64,000 nt of DNA. It comes from Prevotellaceae bacterium UBA2744. Lineage in GTDB: Bacteria; Bacteroidota; Bacteroidia; Bacteroidales; Bacteroidaceae. Each line of letters begins with the position of its first letter. The stretch's first letter is position 1. Location: positions 80,978 through 144,977 of the forward strand of contig DEJQ01000026.1 in the NCBI GenBank assembly GCA_002353575.1, given 5' to 3'. This document shows, piece by piece, positions 15,753-24,993 of this stretch. A model generated the notes under the pieces. That model was not told where the DNA came from and searched no databases. It worked only from the letters and a program-made list of their open reading frames with translations. Both the position numbers and the translations under genes were made by a program.

Positions 15753-17879
15753 ATGATTCTGAAACAGCTTTACTATAACATCAGTAACAGACGGGAATGG
15801 AATGTCCTCGTCTGTGCTGTTTTGTTTTCGTCCCTACTACACTCATGTGCCAACATAGGAACCCCTGACGGCGGACTCTACGATGAGACACCTCCTAAAA
15901 TCATTCGCACTAGTCCAGACTACGGAGCTAACGACGCAAAACCGAAGAAGGTGACACTGGAGTTCGACGAATTCGTGAAACTCGAGAACGCATATGAAAA
16001 GGTAGTCATCTCACCGCCCCAGTTCGAAGCCTCCGAGATAGAGTCAACGGGCAAGAAAGTGACAGTCACGTTCAACGACACCCTGAAACCGGACTTCACA
16101 TATACCATCGACTTCGGAAGCAGTATCGTGGATAACAATGAAGGAAACCCAATGGGGGAATATGCCTTCACATTCTCCACAGGCAAGACAATCGATACGC
16201 TGATGGTGTCGGGAAAGGTACTGGAAGCAGAGAATCTGGAACCCATCAAAGGCATCCTCGTGGGCCTGTATCGCATAGACAGTACTTCCGTATCCGACGA
16301 CTCGCTATTCGAGAAGGTGCCACTGGAACGCATCGGCCGCACCGACGGAAGCGGACATTTCTTTGTGAAGGGTGTGGCTCCGGGCAAATACCGCATTTTC
16401 GCCCTCAACGATCAGGATCAGTCATATACGTACAGCCAGCAGAGCGAGAAACTCGCCTTTACCGACCGTATCATCTCTCCATACGCAAAACATGAAACAC
16501 GCATGGACACAATATGGCACGACAGCATACACTACGACTCCATATTCCCCGTAGAATACACACATTTCTACCCCGATGACGTGACACTGCTGGCATTCAC
16601 GAAGAAATTCTCTGAGCGACACCTGCTGAAAAGCGAACGCAAGCAGTTTGAGAAGTTCACACTCTACTTCACTTCTCCATGTGACACCCTGCCACGACTC
16701 ACACCACTCAACTTCCCGCTGACAGACTCTACATTCGTCGTTGAAACAGTGCCGACAAACGACACAATAACATACTGGATCAGAGATTCTCTCTACTATA
16801 ACCTCGACACGCTCATCATCCAGATGGACTACTATGCTACGGATACGCTGAAACAACTGACACTGAGAACCGATACCCTGGAACTGGCGTCAAGACTGTC
16901 TAAAGAGCGACTGAACAAGCAACGTAAGCAGGCCGAGGAAGAATGGGCGAAGGAGTACAAGAAACGTCTGAAGGCAGAGCGCAGAGCGAAACAGATAGAA
17001 GAGGAACGCCTGGAACGCGAAGCCGAGGAGGAGGAAAAGAGACTGGCCGAAGCCGAAGGCAGGAAGTACGAAAAGAAGAAAAAAGAGAAAAAGAAACGGG
17101 AAAAAGAAGAGGAGGAAGACATCGTTGTGCCGCCTATGCCGCCTGAGATCTACGAGATGAAGATGACATCGACTTCAGGACTGGCACCAGATAAGAACAT
17201 CGACATCTCATTCGACGAGCCAGTCGAATATCTCGACACATCGAAGGTGCACTTCAGCATGAAGGTAGATACACTCTATATTCCTGCACCATATATGATT
17301 GAACCTATAGAAGGGAGTGTGAATGCCTATCGTTTCTATGCAGAATGGGAACCTGACTCCACTTATATGCTGCAACTCGATTCTGCCGCCTTCGTAAGCA
17401 TCTACGGCAAGGCAAGCGAGGAGATGACACGCAACATCAAAGTGAAAGGTCTCAATTCGTTCAGTACGCTGTTTCTGAAACTGATAAACTCCGACCCGTC
17501 TGCAATAGTACAACTGCTCAACGGACAGGAAAAGATCATAAAGTCCATGCCTGCACCTGAAGGAAAGGCAGACTTCTACTTCCTGTCGCCGCAGACTTAT
17601 TATCTGCGCGTGTTCTTCGACCGCAACGGCAACGGAGAATGGGATACAGGTGAATACGAAACCAGACAGCAACCGGAAGAGGTGTTCTACTACCCTACTT
17701 CGCTACAGTTGAAGGCACAGTGGGACATAAGTCAGACCTGGAACCTGAAATCAAAGCCGATTATAGAACAGAAACCGGAGAAGATAACAAAACAGAAACC
17801 CGATAAGGTAAAACAAATTCAGCACCGGAATGCCGAAAAACTGGCAGAGAGAGCAAAGAGAAAAAGGAAGAATAATTAG
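15753..17879 (+). CDS. Lipoprotein with bacterial Ig-like (SbsA-type) domain
   Basis: A 708-residue envelope lipoprotein. The N-terminus has a hydrophobic stretch ending in SSLLHSC, a plausible lipobox. Next comes an SbsA-type Ig-like domain (PPKIIRTSPDYGANDAKPKK onward, about residues 45-140), a longer beta-rich part, and a very charged Lys/Glu helix of about 80 residues (near 385-465), then another beta-rich region. The charged segment probably forms a rigid single alpha-helix or coiled coil. A GTG at 15735 would add six residues. Bacteroidota genomes commonly have one such protein of unknown role; adhesion or envelope scaffolding is a guess. Confidence 0.75.
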   Translation: MILKQLYYNISNRREWNVLVCAVLFSSLLHSCANIGTPDGGLYDETPPKIIRTSPDYGANDAKPKKVTLEFDEFVKLENAYEKVVISPPQFEASEIESTGKKVTVTFNDTLKPDFTYTIDFGSSIVDNNEGNPMGEYAFTFSTGKTIDTLMVSGKVLEAENLEPIKGILVGLYRIDSTSVSDDSLFEKVPLERIGRTDGSGHFFVKGVAPGKYRIFALNDQDQSYTYSQQSEKLAFTDRIISPYAKHETRMDTIWHDSIHYDSIFPVEYTHFYPDDVTLLAFTKKFSERHLLKSERKQFEKFTLYFTSPCDTLPRLTPLNFPLTDSTFVVETVPTNDTITYWIRDSLYYNLDTLIIQMDYYATDTLKQLTLRTDTLELASRLSKERLNKQRKQAEEEWAKEYKKRLKAERRAKQIEEERLEREAEEEEKRLAEAEGRKYEKKKKEKKKREKEEEEDIVVPPMPPEIYEMKMTSTSGLAPDKNIDISFDEPVEYLDTSKVHFSMKVDTLYIPAPYMIEPIEGSVNAYRFYAEWEPDSTYMLQLDSAAFVSIYGKASEEMTRNIKVKGLNSFSTLFLKLINSDPSAIVQLLNGQEKIIKSMPAPEGKADFYFLSPQTYYLRVFFDRNGNGEWDTGEYETRQQPEEVFYYPTSLQLKAQWDISQTWNLKSKPIIEQKPEKITKQKPDKVKQIQHRNAEKLAERAKRKRKNN

Positions 17880-17985
17880 GTGGGGGAAAAGTTAAGAAGT
17901 TAATACGATACTGGACTCTATAACCGATTAACGATAAACTATCACCGACAAGCCCGATAAAAGATAAACTAGAAACGAAAAAAAT

Positions 17986-19584
17986 ATGAAATCATTCAAA
18001 TCAATACTTATAGTTGCACTCGTGCAATTGGCTGCAACTTCAGCAAAGGCTGACGAACAGATGTTTAATGTCACAAAACAACTGGATATATTCAATTCTA
18101 TCGTCACACAGCTGAACATGTACTACGTTGATTCCATCGACATTAAACGCAGCGTCGAACTGGGTATCGATGCTATGCTCAGTGACCTTGACCCATACAC
18201 AGAGTACTATTCTGAAGAAGATATGGGCGACCTGAAACTGATGACCACTGGTAAGTACGGCGGTATCGGTTCGCTGATTCGTATGCGTAAGGACAGTACG
18301 GTGATGATAGCAGAACCCTATGCAGGTATGCCCGCAGCAGAAGTAGGACTGCAGGTAGGTGACATACTGCTGCAAATCGATACAATCGACCTGAAGGGGA
18401 AGATGACAAACGAAGTGAGCGAACTGCTTCGCGGCGAACCGGGCACTACCTTTACACTGAAAATTCAGCGTCCTAATGAAGAAGGCATCCGGGAGTTTAA
18501 AATCAAACGCCGCAACATAAAACTGCCTGCACTACCCTTCTACACTATGATCAGACCCGAAATCGGATACCTAAACCTGACACAGTTCACTGAGGGATGC
18601 TGGAAGGAAATGCGCAATGCCATCATAGAACTGAAGGAGAAAGGAGCCAAGTCTATCATCATAGACCTGCGAGGCAATGGGGGCGGACTCATCGGAGAGT
18701 CGATAAACATTGTGAACTTGTTTGTAGAAAAGAATAAAAACGTGGTGGAGACCAAGGGTAAGGTGGAAGACATACATAGTGTATATACAACAAAATACGA
18801 GCCGCTCGACCTGAAAATCCCCATAGTAGTGCTCGTTAATGGTACCACGGCATCAGCATCGGAAATCGTTTCGGGTTCGCTGCAGGATTTTAACCGGGCG
18901 GTGGTAATCGGTACGAAGACCTACGGAAAGGGATTGGTACAGAGTACACGCGAACTGCCATTCAACGGAAACCTGAAACTGACTACTGCAAAGTATTACC
19001 TGCCCAGCGGACGATGCATCCAGGCCATCGACTACAAACAACGCCGTAACTCCAAATCTAACGAGGCAAAACGCGATTCCACTGGCGGCATCACTCCTGA
19101 TATAATCGTAAAGCACGACACTCTGTCGAATATGCTTTTCTACCTGAGCAACGATGACATCATAACCGACTGGGGTACGAAGTATATGCAAAGTCACAGC
19201 CAGATGCCCGAGGTGAAGGATTTCAGCATCACCGAAGAGGATATGGCCGAACTGCTGCAGATGGCCAAGGATAAGAAATTCAAGTATGACCGTCTGAGCG
19301 AGAAACGACTTGAGGACTTGAAGAAGATGGCTCAGTTCGAAGGCTACTACGAAGACGCAAAACCGGAATTCGAGGCTTTGGAGAAGAAGTTGGAACACAA
19401 TCTGGACCGCGACTTCGAGATAAACAAGAAGGACATACGCCGACTGATGGCACTGGAGATAGTGAAACGTTTTGCCTATCAGGCAGGCATCATCGAAGAG
19501 TCACTAAAGAACGACGAAGATCTGGAGAAAGCGATAGAACTGCTGAACAACCAGAAGGAATATCAGAAAATACTAAAACAATAA
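17986..19584 (+). CDS. S41-family C-terminal processing protease
   Basis: A 532-residue periplasmic serine protease of the CtpA/Prc group. A signal peptide (about residues 1-22, ending in AKA) is followed by a helical cap, a PDZ domain (GGIGSLIRMRKD to about 160) and the protease core. The nucleophile lies in NGTTASASEIVSGSLQDF and the base in IGTKTYGKGLVQ. A charged helical extension of about 120 residues closes the protein. Such enzymes trim envelope proteins or peptidoglycan hydrolases from their C-termini. The small membrane protein gene begins 6 bp downstream. Confidence 0.9.
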   Translation: MKSFKSILIVALVQLAATSAKADEQMFNVTKQLDIFNSIVTQLNMYYVDSIDIKRSVELGIDAMLSDLDPYTEYYSEEDMGDLKLMTTGKYGGIGSLIRMRKDSTVMIAEPYAGMPAAEVGLQVGDILLQIDTIDLKGKMTNEVSELLRGEPGTTFTLKIQRPNEEGIREFKIKRRNIKLPALPFYTMIRPEIGYLNLTQFTEGCWKEMRNAIIELKEKGAKSIIIDLRGNGGGLIGESINIVNLFVEKNKNVVETKGKVEDIHSVYTTKYEPLDLKIPIVVLVNGTTASASEIVSGSLQDFNRAVVIGTKTYGKGLVQSTRELPFNGNLKLTTAKYYLPSGRCIQAIDYKQRRNSKSNEAKRDSTGGITPDIIVKHDTLSNMLFYLSNDDIITDWGTKYMQSHSQMPEVKDFSITEEDMAELLQMAKDKKFKYDRLSEKRLEDLKKMAQFEGYYEDAKPEFEALEKKLEHNLDRDFEINKKDIRRLMALEIVKRFAYQAGIIEESLKNDEDLEKAIELLNNQKEYQKILKQ

Positions 19585-19590
19585 GATAAT

Positions 19591-19782
19591 ATGAGACAAA
19601 ACCGCGCCTCACGTTTCAACCGCAACATGATGATAATGATGATTTTCATGGGAATCATAGTTCTTGGTTGCGTATATGCGTTCCTTTACGCATCATTGCC
19701 AAAGGAACAGCCACAAGGAGAACAGATATATGGCGAATCTACCGACTCAGCTACTTTAGTCATCGACTCCATCACCGAGTGA
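19591..19782 (+). CDS. Small single-pass membrane protein, unknown
   Basis: A 63-residue protein with a basic N-terminus (RQNRASRFNRN), one strong membrane helix (about residues 13-33) and an acidic C-terminus. The positive-inside rule puts the tail in the periplasm. It starts 6 bp after the protease gene and its end overlaps the convergent recX gene by 27 bp. It is not recognised, but tight spacing after the protease supports it as a real gene, perhaps a partner of it. Confidence 0.55.
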   Translation: MRQNRASRFNRNMMIMMIFMGIIVLGCVYAFLYASLPKEQPQGEQIYGESTDSATLVIDSITE

Positions 19783-20250
19783 CAAGTCGCTCTCAACAAT
19801 CTTACGAGCCATTTCTGCATCGAATCCGCGAGAGATGGCAAAACGCATGAGTTTCATCTTTATCTCATAACCGTTCCTGCCCTTTATTGAGGGCAGTTTC
19901 TTTTGCAATAGCACACGCAGAGTAGTATAAGAATCCTCAGGCGAGATTTCCTCTAAAGCCTCATCAATGAACCGCTGAGGAATCCCCTTCAAACGCAGTT
20001 CCTGTTGGATGCGGACTCTGCCCCAACGGTTATAGTGGAACTTATCACGAACAAAGGCGTGGGAATAACGTGACTCGTCGATGAACTTTTCCTTCATCAG
20101 ACTTTGCAACACCCTGTCGGCAAGTTGCCCGCTCACCTCAAGGCGCTGCATCTTTTTCAAGATATCAGAACAACAATACTCTGCCCCGGCACACAGAGCA
20201 GAGTATTTATTGAATAGTTCCTTTTCGGTATATATGCGCTTACCATTCAT
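19756..20250 (-). CDS. recX: Regulatory protein RecX
   Basis: A 164-residue all-helical protein of the RecX family, which binds the RecA filament groove and limits recombination. Diagnostic features are the three-helix repeats and the segment FVRDKFHYNRWGRVRIQQELRLKGIP around residues 65-90. Length is normal. Its start is 11 bp downstream of the argF' stop on the same strand. recA is not in the window. Confidence 0.85.
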   Translation of the reverse strand: MNGKRIYTEKELFNKYSALCAGAEYCCSDILKKMQRLEVSGQLADRVLQSLMKEKFIDESRYSHAFVRDKFHYNRWGRVRIQQELRLKGIPQRFIDEALEEISPEDSYTTLRVLLQKKLPSIKGRNGYEIKMKLMRFAISRGFDAEMARKIVESDLSLGDGVDD

Positions 20251-20261
20251 CCCCTATCCTC

Positions 20262-21308
20262 TCAAAGAGATTGAAGCATTCGTTTGAGAACTACCGTAGC
20301 ACTGATTTCACGGTTTGCAGCCTCAGGGATAACGATGCTTGTAGGAGCCTCGATGACGTCATCGGTAACAATCATATTACGACGTACAGGCAGACAGTGC
20401 ATAAAATAGGCATTATTAGTCACAGCCATCTGACGGGCTCCGACTGTCCAGGCACTGAAGTCGTGGTAGTCGCCAAGCACCTTTCCATAGTCTGCAGGAC
20501 GAGTCACACCAGGACACGACCAGTTCTTTGCATATATAAAGTCAGCACCCTCGAATGCCTTCATCTGGTCGTATTCTACCTTAGCACCGCCTACAAACTG
20601 AGGATCGAGTTCATATCCTTCAGGATGTGTGATGACGAAGTCAAGTCCCCCCTCGATACCTGTCTGAGCCGCTATCATCCATTCGGCAAAGGAGTTAGGA
20701 ACAGCCTGCGGCAGTGCCCTAGGATGTGGAGCCCAAGAGAGAACTACCTTGGGACGCTTGTTCGGCACACGGGTAATAGCCTCGCCACCAAACAGCGGAT
20801 TGGGTTCTACACGTGTCTTGTTCTTGTATTCCTCAATGGTGATGAGGTCGGCAAAAGCCTGCAAAGGGTGTACCGTGGCACTCTCCATGAAGAATACAGG
20901 GCGACCGGAATACTTGATGAACTGATTCAGAATCTGTTCTTCGTAGTCATCTTTACGGTTTTCGAAACGGGCAAACGAGCGCACACCTATCATGTCGCAG
21001 TAGCATCCCATCACGGGGATAGCCTCGAGCAGGTGTTCGCTCTTATCGCTCTCCATAACCACACCACGTTCCGTCTCCAACTTCCAGGCACCCTGATTCA
21101 CATCGAGTACAATCACATTCATGCCCAGATTCATCGCTGCCTTCTGAGTTGACAGACGAGTACGCAAGGAGTTGTTGAAGAAGATCAGCATAGCTGTCTT
21201 GTTCTTACCCAGCGACTGATATTTATATCTGTCTGCCTTTATCTCCATTGCCTCGGCAAGTGCCTGTTGCAGATTGCCAATATCTGAAACGTGTTGAAAT
21301 ACTTTCAT
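20262..21308 (-). CDS. argF': N-succinylornithine (N-acylornithine) carbamoyltransferase
   Basis: A 348-residue transcarbamylase of the ArgF' group. In Bacteroides fragilis this enzyme was shown to use N-succinyl-L-ornithine, a variant arginine route. The carbamoyl-phosphate loop reads NNSLRTRLSTQ, and HPLQAFAD and HCLPVRRN are the other conserved loops. The changed loop (NSLRTR instead of STRTR) separates it from normal OTCase. Substrate choice between acetyl- and succinyl-ornithine is by analogy with that work. lgt lies directly upstream with a 2-bp gap, so they share a transcript, though the functions are unrelated. Confidence 0.9.
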   Translation of the reverse strand: MKVFQHVSDIGNLQQALAEAMEIKADRYKYQSLGKNKTAMLIFFNNSLRTRLSTQKAAMNLGMNVIVLDVNQGAWKLETERGVVMESDKSEHLLEAIPVMGCYCDMIGVRSFARFENRKDDYEEQILNQFIKYSGRPVFFMESATVHPLQAFADLITIEEYKNKTRVEPNPLFGGEAITRVPNKRPKVVLSWAPHPRALPQAVPNSFAEWMIAAQTGIEGGLDFVITHPEGYELDPQFVGGAKVEYDQMKAFEGADFIYAKNWSCPGVTRPADYGKVLGDYHDFSAWTVGARQMAVTNNAYFMHCLPVRRNMIVTDDVIEAPTSIVIPEAANREISATVVLKRMLQSL

Positions 21309-21310
21309 AA

Positions 21311-22195
21311 TTATTTGCCGATTTTATCGCCCTGCGCGGGGCTTTTGGTTGTTGTATTATGTAATCCTTTCCACATAGCATAGCCTGCTATGATGACGAA
21401 TGGGATGCTAAGGAGTTGTCCCATATCGAGAAGCATATTCTGTTCGAATGCCACTTGTTCTTTCTTCAGAAATTCCACGAAGAAGCGGAAGAAGAAGATG
21501 GAGAACACGCAATAGCCGAAGTAGAAACTCGTGCCCACAAGGTCTTTCCTGCGACTGTATATCCAAAGTCCGATAAAGAATATAATCAGATAGGCTATGG
21601 CTTCGTAGAGTTGTGCAGGATGACGAGGTACCAGCATACCATTCACCATCGACTCGTTTGTATGGAAGATGAATGCCCAGGATACATCGGTCACCTTGCC
21701 TATAATCTCCGAATTCATCAGGTTTCCGAGTCGGATGCAACAGCAAGTTAACGGAGTAGCTATCGCTATGTTATCCACCACTGTCCAGAAGCCCAGTTTC
21801 TGACGTCTTGAATACACCCAAAGTGCTGCCAACAGTCCGAGGGTGCCCCCGTGACTTGCAAGTCCCTCATATCCCGTGAGTTTCCATCCCGATCCAGTGT
21901 AGTGCATCGGCAGGAGCATCTCCCAGAACCCTATCCTACTGGTCAGGTAATAACCCGGTTCGTAGAATATGCAATGTCCCAGTCGCGCACCAATCAGTAT
22001 TCCGACGAAACAATAGAAAAGAAGTGGTTCGAACTTTTCCTCGGGAATATCCTGCTTCTGATACAGGCGTTGCACAATAAAATAGGCAGCAAGCAGTCCT
22101 ACGACCCATAGCATAGAGTACCATCGGATAGAATATCCGCCGACATTAAACAATTCGATGCTCGGTTGCCAGTCTATGAACGCAAGGTTTACCAT
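21311..22195 (-). CDS. lgt: Prolipoprotein diacylglyceryl transferase
   Basis: A 294-residue inner-membrane enzyme that moves diacylglycerol from phosphatidylglycerol to the lipobox cysteine of prolipoproteins. Key signatures are ARLGHCIFYEPGYY, GLASHGGTLG with the essential histidine, and the Lgt core RLGNLMNSEIIG. About seven hydrophobic segments are visible. I use the ATG at 22195 (MVNLAFIDW), which follows the ychF stop by 16 bp; the longer frame from 22294 would run into ychF and lacks family similarity. It serves the several lipoproteins encoded in this window. Confidence 0.93.
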   Translation of the reverse strand: MVNLAFIDWQPSIELFNVGGYSIRWYSMLWVVGLLAAYFIVQRLYQKQDIPEEKFEPLLFYCFVGILIGARLGHCIFYEPGYYLTSRIGFWEMLLPMHYTGSGWKLTGYEGLASHGGTLGLLAALWVYSRRQKLGFWTVVDNIAIATPLTCCCIRLGNLMNSEIIGKVTDVSWAFIFHTNESMVNGMLVPRHPAQLYEAIAYLIIFFIGLWIYSRRKDLVGTSFYFGYCVFSIFFFRFFVEFLKKEQVAFEQNMLLDMGQLLSIPFVIIAGYAMWKGLHNTTTKSPAQGDKIGK

Positions 22196-22211
22196 GTAAG
22201 TTACTGCTAAT

Positions 22212-23315
22212 TTATACGTTAAATCTAAAGTGCATAATATCACCGTCCTGAACCACGTAATCCTTACCCTCGACTCCGAGTTTTCCGGCTTCACGGACAG
22301 CAGCCTCGCTGCCGTATTTTATATAGTCATCGTACTTTATCACTTCTGCACGGATGAATCCCTTTTCAAAGTCGGTATGGATAACTCCGGCACACTGAGG
22401 AGCCTTCCATCCCTTACGGAATGTCCATGCCTTTACCTCCATCTCTCCGGCGGTTATGAATGTCTGCAGGTTCAGCAACGAGTAGATGGCCTTGATGAGT
22501 CGGTTACAACCGCTCTCTGTCAATCCCATATCTTCCAGGAACATCTGCTTCTCCTCATATGTCTCCAGTTCTGAGATGTCAGCCTCTGTCTGTGCCGAGA
22601 TGACCATCAGTTCGGCATTCTCTCCTTCGATGGCTTTACGCACAGCATCTACATAGGCATTTCCCTTTGCAGCACTCTGGTCATCTACATTACATACGTA
22701 AAGGACTGGTTTTGTCGTCAGCAGGAACATATTCTTTGCAGCAGCAACTTCCTCGTCGTTCTCCAGTTCTACGGTACGTGCACTCTTTCCTGCCAGCAAT
22801 GCCTCCTTATAGCGCAACAGCAGCTCGTACTCCACCTTCGCATCCTTATCGTGTCCCACCATTGCAATCTTCTCAGTCTTCTTGATACGGGCCTCTACGG
22901 TCTCCAAGTCTTTCAACTGAAGCTCCGTATCGATGATTTCCTTATCACGAACAGGATCTACGCTGCCATCTACATGTACGATATTTCCATTGTCGAAGCA
23001 ACGTAATACATGTATGATTGCATCGCACTCACGTATATTGCCAAGGAATTGATTTCCGAGTCCCTCGCCCTTACTGGCTCCCTTCACGAGTCCGGCTATA
23101 TCCACGATGTCGCATACGGCAGGCACAATCCGACCTGGGTGTACAATCTCAGCCAACTTGGTGAGTCGCTCGTCCGGCACACTCACCTGTCCCAACTGTG
23201 CATCTATAGTACAGAACGGGAAATTGGCAGCCTGAGCCTTAGCACTCGACAAACAATTAAAAAGTGTGGATTTGCCTACATTAGGCAAGCCCACAATACC
23301 AGCTTTTAATGCCAT
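22212..23315 (-). CDS. ychF: Redox-regulated ATPase YchF
   Basis: A 367-residue Obg-family P-loop protein that prefers ATP over GTP and binds ribosomes. Walker A is GLPNVGKST near residue 9 and G3 is DIAGLVKGASKGEG. The G4 position is YVCNVDD rather than NKxD, the change associated with ATP use. The C-terminal TGS-like domain ends in the expected YVVQDGDIMHFRFNV. Length is standard. It lies at the head of a leftward run with lgt, argF' and recX, and 33 bp separate it from the DUF3127 gene upstream. Confidence 0.95.
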   Translation of the reverse strand: MALKAGIVGLPNVGKSTLFNCLSSAKAQAANFPFCTIDAQLGQVSVPDERLTKLAEIVHPGRIVPAVCDIVDIAGLVKGASKGEGLGNQFLGNIRECDAIIHVLRCFDNGNIVHVDGSVDPVRDKEIIDTELQLKDLETVEARIKKTEKIAMVGHDKDAKVEYELLLRYKEALLAGKSARTVELENDEEVAAAKNMFLLTTKPVLYVCNVDDQSAAKGNAYVDAVRKAIEGENAELMVISAQTEADISELETYEEKQMFLEDMGLTESGCNRLIKAIYSLLNLQTFITAGEMEVKAWTFRKGWKAPQCAGVIHTDFEKGFIRAEVIKYDDYIKYGSEAAVREAGKLGVEGKDYVVQDGDIMHFRFNV

Positions 23316-23348
23316 TTATATAGTAACGCTTTTATGATTTATGTATGA

Positions 23349-23741
23349 TTAGAAAGGCAGGTCATCAGTTGACTCTTCTGCACCGAACGGTGTCTCAGCA
23401 GCAGGAGCCGGAGCGACGGGAGCAGCTACACCAGGAGTTGCAGCTACTGGAGCTGGAGCAGCCTCGCCGGTAGCAGGTTCCACTTTCCATGCACGGATTG
23501 AATTGTACCAACGTCCCTGATACTCATGTGCATCAATATCAAAAGACACTCTCAGATCCTGACCTTCCTGTATGTTCATCTGAGTCAGTTTGTCCTCGCC
23601 GAATACGTCGAACACCATGCGACGCGGGTACTGTCCAGGTACTTCCAGAACAAACGACTGCACCTTCCATGGAGTACCAGTTCTGGCTGATGTGCCACCA
23701 CGTGCTTCTAATACTTTAATAATCTTTCCTTCTAATTCCAT
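23349..23741 (-). CDS. DUF3127 OB-fold protein with SSB-like C-terminal tip
   Basis: A 130-residue protein. Residues 1-85 form the DUF3127 domain, predicted as an OB-fold-like beta barrel (ELEGKIIKVLE to IRAWKVE). Residues about 90-120 are an Ala/Pro-rich linker, and the last five residues are DDLPF. That layout (OB-fold, flexible linker, acidic tip ending in PF) is the layout of single-stranded DNA-binding protein, whose tip docks repair and replication partners. The gene is divergent from dnaN and shares its promoter region. A role in DNA metabolism is therefore inferred; it is not the canonical SSB. Confidence 0.75.
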   Translation of the reverse strand: MELEGKIIKVLEARGGTSARTGTPWKVQSFVLEVPGQYPRRMVFDVFGEDKLTQMNIQEGQDLRVSFDIDAHEYQGRWYNSIRAWKVEPATGEAAPAPVAATPGVAAPVAPAPAAETPFGAEESTDDLPF

Positions 23742-23785
23742 AATAGTCTATTTTTTCTAATTCCAGTTTTTTTATTTTTTCGGTG

Positions 23786-23816
23786 CAAAAGTACGATTTT
23801 CCTTTGTCTCTTCAAA
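23786..23816 (-). promoter_or_regulatory. Promoter of the DUF3127 gene
   Basis: On the minus strand a TTTG (complement of 23813-23816) and a TACTTTTG (complement of 23786-23793) are separated by exactly 19 bp. This is a full consensus match. It interleaves with the dnaN promoter on the other strand, so one polymerase may exclude the other. Confidence 0.75.
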
Positions 23817-23833
23817 ACTATTCCATACCTTTG
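23803..23833 (+). promoter_or_regulatory. dnaN promoter
   Basis: TTTG at 23803-23806 and TACCTTTG at 23826-23833 are separated by 19 bp, a full match. Transcription would start near 23840, only about 20 nt before the dnaN ATG. The -33 boxes of this and the opposite promoter are 6 bp apart. Confidence 0.75.
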
Positions 23834-23858
23834 TAAGCAAAATTAAACATGAAGAACG

Positions 23859-24983
23859 ATGAAATTCAACGTATCAAGCACTGCATTTTGCAACAAACTT
23901 CAAGCAATAAGTAGGGTTCAGAGCAATAAGAACTCACTACCTATCCTCGACTCTATACTGTTCGATTTGAGTGGTAACACCCTCAGCATGACAGCGTCTG
24001 ACAGTGAGACTATCATCACTACAACTATAGAAGTCACAGATTGTGATGGTTTCGGACGATTTGCCATAGATTCAAAGACTCTTATCAATTCAGTAAAGGA
24101 AATATCCGAGCAACCTATCACATTCATTATAAATACAGAAACACAGCAGGTGGAGGTTTATTACCAGAACGGAAAGTTCAACCTCATGGGCTCTAATGCC
24201 GATGAATATCCGTTGCCGACAGACAACAACAACGGCGGGGAAATGATGAACCTATCGTCTGAAGATCTCTTGAATGCTATAAATCGCACTATTTTTGCTA
24301 CCGCCGACGACGAATTGCGCCCGCAGATGAATGGTATTTATTTCGACATCACTCCTGAGTTCTCCACCATCGTCGCATCCGACGGTCACAAGTTGGTTCG
24401 CTACCGTATGCTCAACGTAAAGGGCAACTCCGCTTCTTCATTTATCCTGCCGAAGAAGCCGGCTCTCTTAATCAAGAATATCCTGCCGAAGGAAGAGGGT
24501 GACGTACAGATCAGCTACAGCGACAGTAATGCAAAAGTGCAGTTCAGCAACTACACAATCTCTTGCCGTCTCATAGAAGGCCGCTATCCAAACTATAATT
24601 CGGTCATCCCTACCGACAACCCATTCCGCGTACGTGTTGACCGTCTGTCATTCATTAGCACACTGCGTCGTGTGAGCGTATTTGCCAGCGCATCAAGCTC
24701 ACTCATCAAGCTGCGCCTTGAAAACAACCGTCTCATCGTAAGTGCTCAGGATATAGAGTTCTCGACTTCTGCTGAAGAATCTATCCAGTGCGACTACGAC
24801 GGCACCCCAATGTCTATTGGATTCAATGGTCCGTACCTTCTTGAAGTACTCAATAACATCAACAATCAGGACATTCTGATCGAACTCGCCGACCCAAGTC
24901 GTGCCGGAGTGCTATTGCCGGCAGAACAGGAAACAGGCGAAGACCTGATTATGTTGCTGATGCCAATGATGCTCCAAGACTAA
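23859..24983 (+). CDS. dnaN: DNA polymerase III beta sliding clamp
   Basis: A 374-residue clamp subunit that forms a ring around DNA and tethers polymerase. The three clamp repeats are recognisable, with conserved segments such as ANRPKPSQS-free N-terminal MKFNVSSTAFCN, LIEGRYPNYNSVIP in the middle and the C-terminal MLLMPMMLQD. Length is typical. It heads a rightward operon with coaBC, DUF4835 and recN, with gaps of 5-18 bp. Many Bacteroidales place a polymerase III epsilon-type exonuclease between dnaN and coaBC; here that gene is absent. Confidence 0.95.
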   Translation: MKFNVSSTAFCNKLQAISRVQSNKNSLPILDSILFDLSGNTLSMTASDSETIITTTIEVTDCDGFGRFAIDSKTLINSVKEISEQPITFIINTETQQVEVYYQNGKFNLMGSNADEYPLPTDNNNGGEMMNLSSEDLLNAINRTIFATADDELRPQMNGIYFDITPEFSTIVASDGHKLVRYRMLNVKGNSASSFILPKKPALLIKNILPKEEGDVQISYSDSNAKVQFSNYTISCRLIEGRYPNYNSVIPTDNPFRVRVDRLSFISTLRRVSVFASASSSLIKLRLENNRLIVSAQDIEFSTSAEESIQCDYDGTPMSIGFNGPYLLEVLNNINNQDILIELADPSRAGVLLPAEQETGEDLIMLLMPMMLQD

Positions 24984-24993
24984 TCCACTATAA

